Shown here: positions 58,530 through 64,000 of the stretch, one piece after another
Layout: every line of letters starts with the position of its first letter
How positions within the stretch are numbered: position 1 is the first letter of the stretch
Assembly: GCA_036245805.1 (NCBI GenBank)
Contig: BTRK01000001.1
Coordinates: 5,642,001 to 5,706,000 of the forward strand
Origin: Pristionchus mayeri
Taxonomy: Eukaryota; Nematoda; Chromadorea; Rhabditida; Neodiplogasteridae
DNA length: 64,000 nucleotides
Reading direction: 5' to 3'
Made by a program: the position numbers and the translations under genes
The notes under the pieces: model-generated
Databases searched by the model: none
What the model was told of the DNA's origin: nothing
Seen by the model: only the letters and a program-made list of their open reading frames with translations

Positions 58530-59395
58530 GATTGACAGTAAATAATCAGATAAAATCATGATACTCAATTACAATGTTGACGAAATAGCAGAGATGGGAA
58601 GCTAAAAGGCGCCTATGAGGCTCCCTCCAGGTTCTAGCTCTTCGATGATTCACTTTTCTTATATTTATACCCGTCTCGTTTCGATCGTAAATGCAGACAC
58701 CAGAGAGCTGGAAAAGGCACCGATGCATATCAGTTCAGAGCTTTGACACTTGGGCACTCATCCTCGAAAGAAAATAATGCAAACACACTCCAAACATGAC
58801 TCTACCCAGGTAATGTTGTGGTTTTTGTCATAGTCTAGGCCTTTTTAGACTTTTCATAAAGCTTTTTTCTGACGAGTCATTAAACGTCTTGCCGAAGGAT
58901 GAATTCGAGGTGATAAGATGTTGCTAGGCGACAAAAAATGTCTGCGTAAAAAGGTCTGCCGCGATTCTAAATGGAGTTCATAGTACAATGAGATAGTGTG
59001 GGAAAGTGAGAGGGACTCTCTTCGTTTTCCACACTCTCTCACTTTACTATAACCTCCATTTAGTACAGCGGCTGCTTTGAGATGCGAGCCAGAATCAGAG
59101 GCAGATCTATTAAATTGCATGCGGACTGCCTAAGCGTACAAGAATAGGGCACGGCTGTCACAAGGAACTTGAACAAAGGTCAAGTGTCCAGTGTCGCCGT
59201 CTGTCTGTCTGCCCTTCTCCCGTCATACTCTCCCCTAATAACTCTATGCCAAATGTGTTATTTGAACAACACTGCAGGAATGGAAGAAGTCTTCGATAGA
59301 TCGATAAAACATCAGACCAACAATCGATTGCTGCCTCATCTACCTGTGTTTATCTGATTCAGTTTATACTTACTGAGCAGGGGCATTCATTATTC
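58530..59395. other. Intergenic region upstream of the receptor gene, with hairpin
   Basis: Holds an imperfect hairpin at 58951-59077. CTAAATGGAG and GATAGTGTGGGAAA pair with TTTCCACACTCTCTC and CTCCATTTAG, around a loop of about 20 bases. No gene recognised. The promoter of the receptor gene should lie near the right end. Confidence 0.45.
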
Positions 59396-61080
59396 ATGAT
59401 CATCCTTCTCTTCCTCCATCTCCTTCTGTTTTCGCCTTCACACTCCCATGAATGTATGTATTTATACCTGTCACATGCTGGCTTATGAGCCCATTATTAT
59501 CGCAAACAGCTGAGGGGTCACTCGATTCATTTCCATATCTATCCATCTCTCTCTATGCAGGTCAACCGTGAGAGAGTATGAAAACTGAAGAGAGTGATGT
59601 CTCACATCTCGTGATCTCGTGATCTTCTCAGCTGTTTTTGACGATATAGAGCCCATAAGAGATGAGTTCAGTGACTCATTCTGCATGCTTTCTCAGCGGC
59701 CTGATCTCCCAGAGATAACTCTGAATGAAGAGGGGCATTTACCGCTCAAGGCCATCCCTCATTTTGTATCATTCAGACGATAAATCCCCGAGACAACAAC
59801 TGATCGACAACCTATTCAATGGATATGACTACAAGGTATGATAGAATCAACGATCTCCCTTAATCATTTTCACAATTATGATCGGTCACCTGTTAGAGGG
59901 TCTCGCTTCTATGAATTGACCACTTTACAAAGCATAATTGACAGATTTAGCAATTAGTATTGGCAATTGAGTGTCGAATAGCCGTGTCTCTCGTAGTTCC
60001 TCTCAATCAACGTTTTTGTATGTGCATGACAGACGAGATCGCGCGGCAGAAGTGGTTAAAATTATCTTCAAACGAATAATTAGATTTAGAATTGTGCATG
60101 GGGCAAGATACAGTCGCGCGCAAAAGTGTTTGGACACTTTTTGAATTTGCTGTAACTTTTTGGCCGGGAAAGGCTTCAACCTGAAACTACGGTAGTATGT
60201 ACCAAATTCTTCGAAGATTATGATCATGGTATTGGGGTATGACGAAATCGCCCTGTGGTTGCGTAGTGATGACGCAATCAAAATGTACTTTTTCAAAACG
60301 GCATTATTCTTACATGGATTTTTTTCCAACTCGCCAAACTTTCTGAGGTTGGAGTCATACCCGAGGTCTACCCAGAGAAATAATTTGAGCTTGCTAAGCG
60401 ACCTCACTTTTCCTGCAGCCTTGCTGCAAAATCTAGGTCTAAAATTCCGATCTCGGCCCCTAGTCAAGCTAGAGACTCGTTCTAGGCATCAAAATGATCG
60501 CCTTCATGAGTCCAGATGATCCTGTGAATATGAAAACAATATCTCGAAATTTGCCCTCATGGCACGAAAAAATCACTTTTTTGCATGACCATTTTTTCAA
60601 CATTCACAATTTTGCGGGAAAGTTAGGTAAAAATCTATGCAAAAATCAGAATCTATGCAAAAATCAAAAAATTATTGATTCAAAAGAATATTGGTTCAGA
60701 AGATCATTAATTTAAAAGACCGTTGATTCAAAAGATCATTGATTCAAAAGACCATTGATTCAAAAGATCATTGATTCAAAAGAGCATTCATTCAAAAGAC
60801 CGTTGATTCAAAAGAGCATTCCTTCAAAAGACCGTTGATTCAAAAGAAAATTAATTCATTTCCAGAAAGGTCCTCCTAAAGGGACAACTGTTGCCACGTC
60901 ATACGGAGTGCAGCACGTATTCTTCCCCTATGAAGACTCGCCATTAGCAGTGCTGATATGCACAATGTCATATAGCTGGGAGTAAGTGAGCGAGAGAGAG
61001 AGGGAGTGTGCGGGAGAGGTTTCTTCCAAACAGTAGTCAATCAGAATTCTGACCTGTGGGTGGGAAGTGGCACACCCACA

Positions 61081-61113
<33 letters not shown>

Positions 61114-64000
61114 ACCCTTTCTTCCTGCAGAGATGCTCGACTCCAGTGGAATCCGCGGGATTACGATGGTATAATGAGGCTCTCTCTTCCCGCCAATCAC
61201 AAACTGTGGACACCTCAGAGCATGACAAATATGGAGTGAGATTTGACCTAACGATGGCTTTTCAAATAGTAACAGAGCGCACACAGGACGATGAGAATCA
61301 AGCGTTCCTAAACCATCCCGGAGGTAGTAGGTCGGGTGAGAACTTAGGTAATAGTGTCGTCATCGTTTTCATCCATCCTAGTGCCATCCCGGGTTCTGAG
61401 AAAGGGAAGAATGACGTCATTGCAGCGGGAAGAACCATCGAATCTCCTCCACTGCTCATAAGCTGAGAGGAATTGAGCTGGAAGTGAAGGATGCTGGCAG
61501 AACATCGGTGGGTATCAGGACGATTTCGAAATTCGAGTCGCCTTATCTTCATTTCCCACACTATCTCACCATTCAACGAGTTGTGCAGAATCAAGTGATA
61601 GCTACCCGAATTACGAGCTTTAGCATCAAGGGTGTGCAGAATGCTTCCCGCGCAAGGGCGAGAGAGTACGCGAATTGAAGAAAGAGCGATAACATTGCGC
61701 CGGGAATATTTCTCCGTCAGGTCGCCACAGTCACCTTCTATCGTCGAGTTCAGCTGGAGATGGTTTGTGAGAATGAGCGGATCTTCCCCACCGTTCTAAA
61801 GTGCATCTTTCGCGTAAGTGATCACTCTCGAATGGAAATGCGTCAGATGAGAACTATGATGCCGTAGTGCTCATCCGGCGTAGTGCCCACTAGCATTTAC
61901 ATCGTGAGCAATGACTCATTTCAAATGAGTATTTTCAATTCCGCGTTGCTACCACAGGTTAGACATGCGATCTCGCTCTCTCCTTTTCCGATATTTTCTC
62001 GATCTGGCAACCATGGTCGCGGGCGCTTGGGTTACTGTAGTCCCGAGTACTGCAGTTCGATAGTCCGTATGCCTATCATGAATTGACGCGTGTTGAGTAC
62101 TGTAGTAAGGGGTACGGTAGGTCACTACGCGACGGTAGTATAGCGCGCTCGGTTTGTACACAGGCAAATAATTGCGTGATTGAGACAGAGATTCATCTTG
62201 GGTGTAAATAAATCAGTATTCGATCGAGCGATGCGATAGTGGGAGATATATACAGAGATACTGATGAGTTCCGAAATTCGCTCATTGATTTCTCTCATTT
62301 TCTTGAAATGGACGAAATATTGGATGAATTAACCGAATAATAACTTCGTCTGAATAGGTTCTTTAATTTCGACGACGAGCGCCCTTGTGAAGTTAAGTTT
62401 CAGCCGATCTTGAATTGACAAAGGCTTTGTGCTTTTTCAATTGTTTTCTCCTATTAAATTATAAAAAAATCATGCTCTTGCAACTACCATCGTCATTTCA
62501 CGGGCTATTTCATGGGCCTGTGCCGGTAGTATGTTTTCAGGAAGGTGGAAGCTGGTCTCGGGTTTGTTACAAACGGATGAAATATTGGGTGAATTGAGGA
62601 AGAGAAAAGGGTGTCAAATTTTGGAAAGGGATAGAAAAGGATATCTAAATTAGCAGAATCCCATGAAGCCATTCCTAGATAACATTTACCGTTGCTTGAA
62701 TAGCCTAATTAAGGTAGCTTTCGTACATTCAAGTAATCGATAACTATCATTGATAAGCACCGTCGATAAATACACTTTTGATAGTAGGGATACGTGTTCT
62801 GATTCGCTTGATTGATGCACCTTGTCCGTTACCTCTACTCAACCTAATTTCTTGTTTCAGGGAGTATCTAAGGATGATATCTCCGTTGCCAAATGGGCTT
62901 ATGTGAATGGCAACCGACTCAAAGGTGAGGATAGATTCTAAGTGAGTTGACACGTTTATTTCAAGGTTTCATGGATGACAACATTACCGGAAGTGGCATA
63001 TTCGAGATAGAGTCCGTTCATGGAATCGCTGCTGGAAAATACAACAGAGCGGGCAAAGAAAAGTAGGTTGATTGCTCAATTTCTTTATGCTATTCACTTC
63101 TCACCACTCGGTCGGTCGAGATAGCGTATTGAATGAAGATCAGATTACACTAATTTTGAACTATCGTGATATGTAATACGAGATGGTATGTAATATGAGA
63201 TATGATACATATCTTTCCCATTATTGATATAAGCACAAAATATGTATTTCAGCAATGAGATCTCGATGTGCGTTCGGTTGAAGAGCCGACTCGTATCATC
63301 CCAGTGGATACTCTGCACTGCTTTCCTCTCGCTAATAGCCTTGCTCGTTCTCCTTGCTTCTATGCTCCCTCCGAGGTAGAGTTCTCTTATTCGAAATTCC
63401 AATAACGGGGGACAAAGAGACTGGCCATGTGGAAATTGCAAGAATAATGGGAGATCGTGCTGAAATGTCATAATGGCGTATTCAAAGAGTTTCCATTTCC
63501 ATTTCCAATAAGATGGGCATGTTGAGTGTGGGACATTATGGGCACCCTCCCAGGGGCGGGAGTGATACGTTTTGTGCACCACTCCAATAATATAAGTGCA
63601 ATCCCAGACATGAACATCTCCACGCATTCGTCATCATTCTTGTCTACCTTCTCATGCTTCTTCCATCACAACTAATATTCTCCATCAAGTCATACTCATC
63701 GTTCTCCGTGCCGCCTCAAAGTAAGGATTACAGCTCAGGAGCCAATGCCATGATCTGTTTATTCTACACAGTCTCTCGCCATACTAACTGTCGAGACAAT
63801 GTAGAAATGAAGAGATTGTGGTATCGTTTCTCGAACTCCTATCAGGAAGTATTCAATCGGGTTGATAATCGTCATACTTTCAGCCCGAGTATACGCTATT
63901 CTCTTCGTCCTTTCAACTTTCATTCTGCCGTTTCAACAATTCTTCAACTCGGAATACGCAAAGGAGAAATCTGTGCATCTACTATCTCTGGCACAAGGAA
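59396..64000 (+). CDS. Divergent Cys-loop ligand-gated ion channel subunit, 3' end beyond window
   Basis: It belongs to the pentameric acetylcholine/GABA-type receptor superfamily in the plasma membrane. Exons read: 59396-59453, 59777-59835, 60866-60981, 61131-61235, 61681-61813, 62358-62391, 62541-62588, 62861-62924, 62966-63062, 63253-63375, 63608-63720, 63884 to the edge. Exon 1 encodes a signal peptide (MIILLFLHLLLFSPSHS). Then come LIDNLFNGYDYK, the loop region WEDARLQWNPRDYDG and LPANHKLWTPQS, and the Cys-loop (TVLKCIFR to FFNFDDERPC, 13 residues between cysteines if one residue joins the exons). M1 is WILCTAFLSLIALLVLLASM, M2 about HAFVIILVYLLMLLPSQL and M3 about RVYAILFVLSTFILPFQQFF. 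Phases agree at every junction except 61813 to 62358. The usual WTPD is WTPQ, FPFD is FNFD, and the M1-M2 linker (PPRHEHLHAF) lacks the usual GEK or PAR motif, so ligand and ion selectivity cannot be assigned. Only the M3-M4 loop and M4 are missing. Confidence 0.82.
60113..60215 (+). repeat. Tc1-like terminal fragment, copy 2, in a receptor intron
   Basis: GATACAGTCGCGCGCAAAAG is followed by AACTTTTTGGCCGGGAAA and TATGTACCAAATTCTTC, the same order as at 2003-2095. It lies in intron 2 of the receptor gene. No opposite end was found. Confidence 0.5.
60665..60850. repeat. Tandem repeat of about 16 bp in receptor intron 2
   Basis: About ten units of CATTGATTCAAAAGAT with small variants, ending 15 bp before the acceptor of the third coding exon. 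Confidence 0.85.
61083..61110 (+). repeat. 28-bp poly-A run in receptor intron 3
   Basis: An uninterrupted A-run 20 bp upstream of the acceptor CTTCCTGCAG. Being on the sense strand, it is not a pyrimidine tract; it may be the tail of a retro-inserted sequence or a slippage tract prone to sequencing error. Confidence 0.85.

Noticed and set aside
61484..61678. Open frame in the receptor gene with KDAGRTSVGIRTISKFES
   Set aside because: It is open for 64 codons, but it does not resemble any receptor segment, and the flanking exons join in phase without it (61235 to 61681).
63145..63627. Minus-strand open frame of 160 residues
   Set aside because: It overlaps the M1 and M2 exons of the receptor on the opposite strand, which carry the recognisable signals; it is a shadow.

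Overview
The window looks like a nematode nuclear genome. Introns are short and their acceptors are mostly TTTCAG. The interspersed TIR, RTE and CR1 elements, an HMG-CoA reductase with many small exons, and a divergent Cys-loop receptor all fit. A diplogastrid-like worm is my guess, not something the sequence proves. I see no rRNA, no convincing tRNA, no CRISPR array and no bacterial operon. Two genes reconstruct well by splicing, and neither appears as one long ORF. The first is an HMG-CoA reductase on the minus strand (53849 to 47327, 20 exons, 561 codons, phases closing at every junction). The second is a Cys-loop ligand-gated ion channel subunit on the plus strand, from 59396 past the right edge (12 exons seen, signal peptide to M3).

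From 1 to about 24 kb the window is mainly intergenic and repeat DNA. It holds a foldback (5.0-6.6 kb), a Merlin/ISXO2-type transposon with a multi-exon transposase and sub-repeated termini (6.6-9.1 kb), a large foldback whose left arm contains a CR1-like LINE and a palindromic TA-flanked element (12.6-15.6 kb), a hAT-like non-autonomous element with an 8-bp duplication (17.4-18.3 kb), and another foldback with a dead mariner at its centre (19.3-21.5 kb).

From 24 to 36 kb there is an RTE LINE with a 12-bp target duplication inside a mariner-like TIR element, a second Merlin-type transposase interrupted near a mariner end, and a truncated third RTE. From 36 to 44 kb lie two foldbacks ending in G-runs, a nearly complete maT-like (DD37D) Tc1/mariner element, a G-run-containing nested palindrome, and a scattered series of decayed HMG-CoA reductase exons (8, 9, 9, 18, 20, 20) on the strand opposite to the intact gene. 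From 54.5 to 58.5 kb a full-length, frame-intact RTE sits inside the terminal inverted repeat of a TA-flanked DNA element with a 10-bp duplication.

The two host genes are independent: one makes mevalonate, the other a surface receptor subunit. The rest is a record of successive transposon insertions, several of which can be ordered by nesting. All family assignments come from motifs read by eye; no database search was run.
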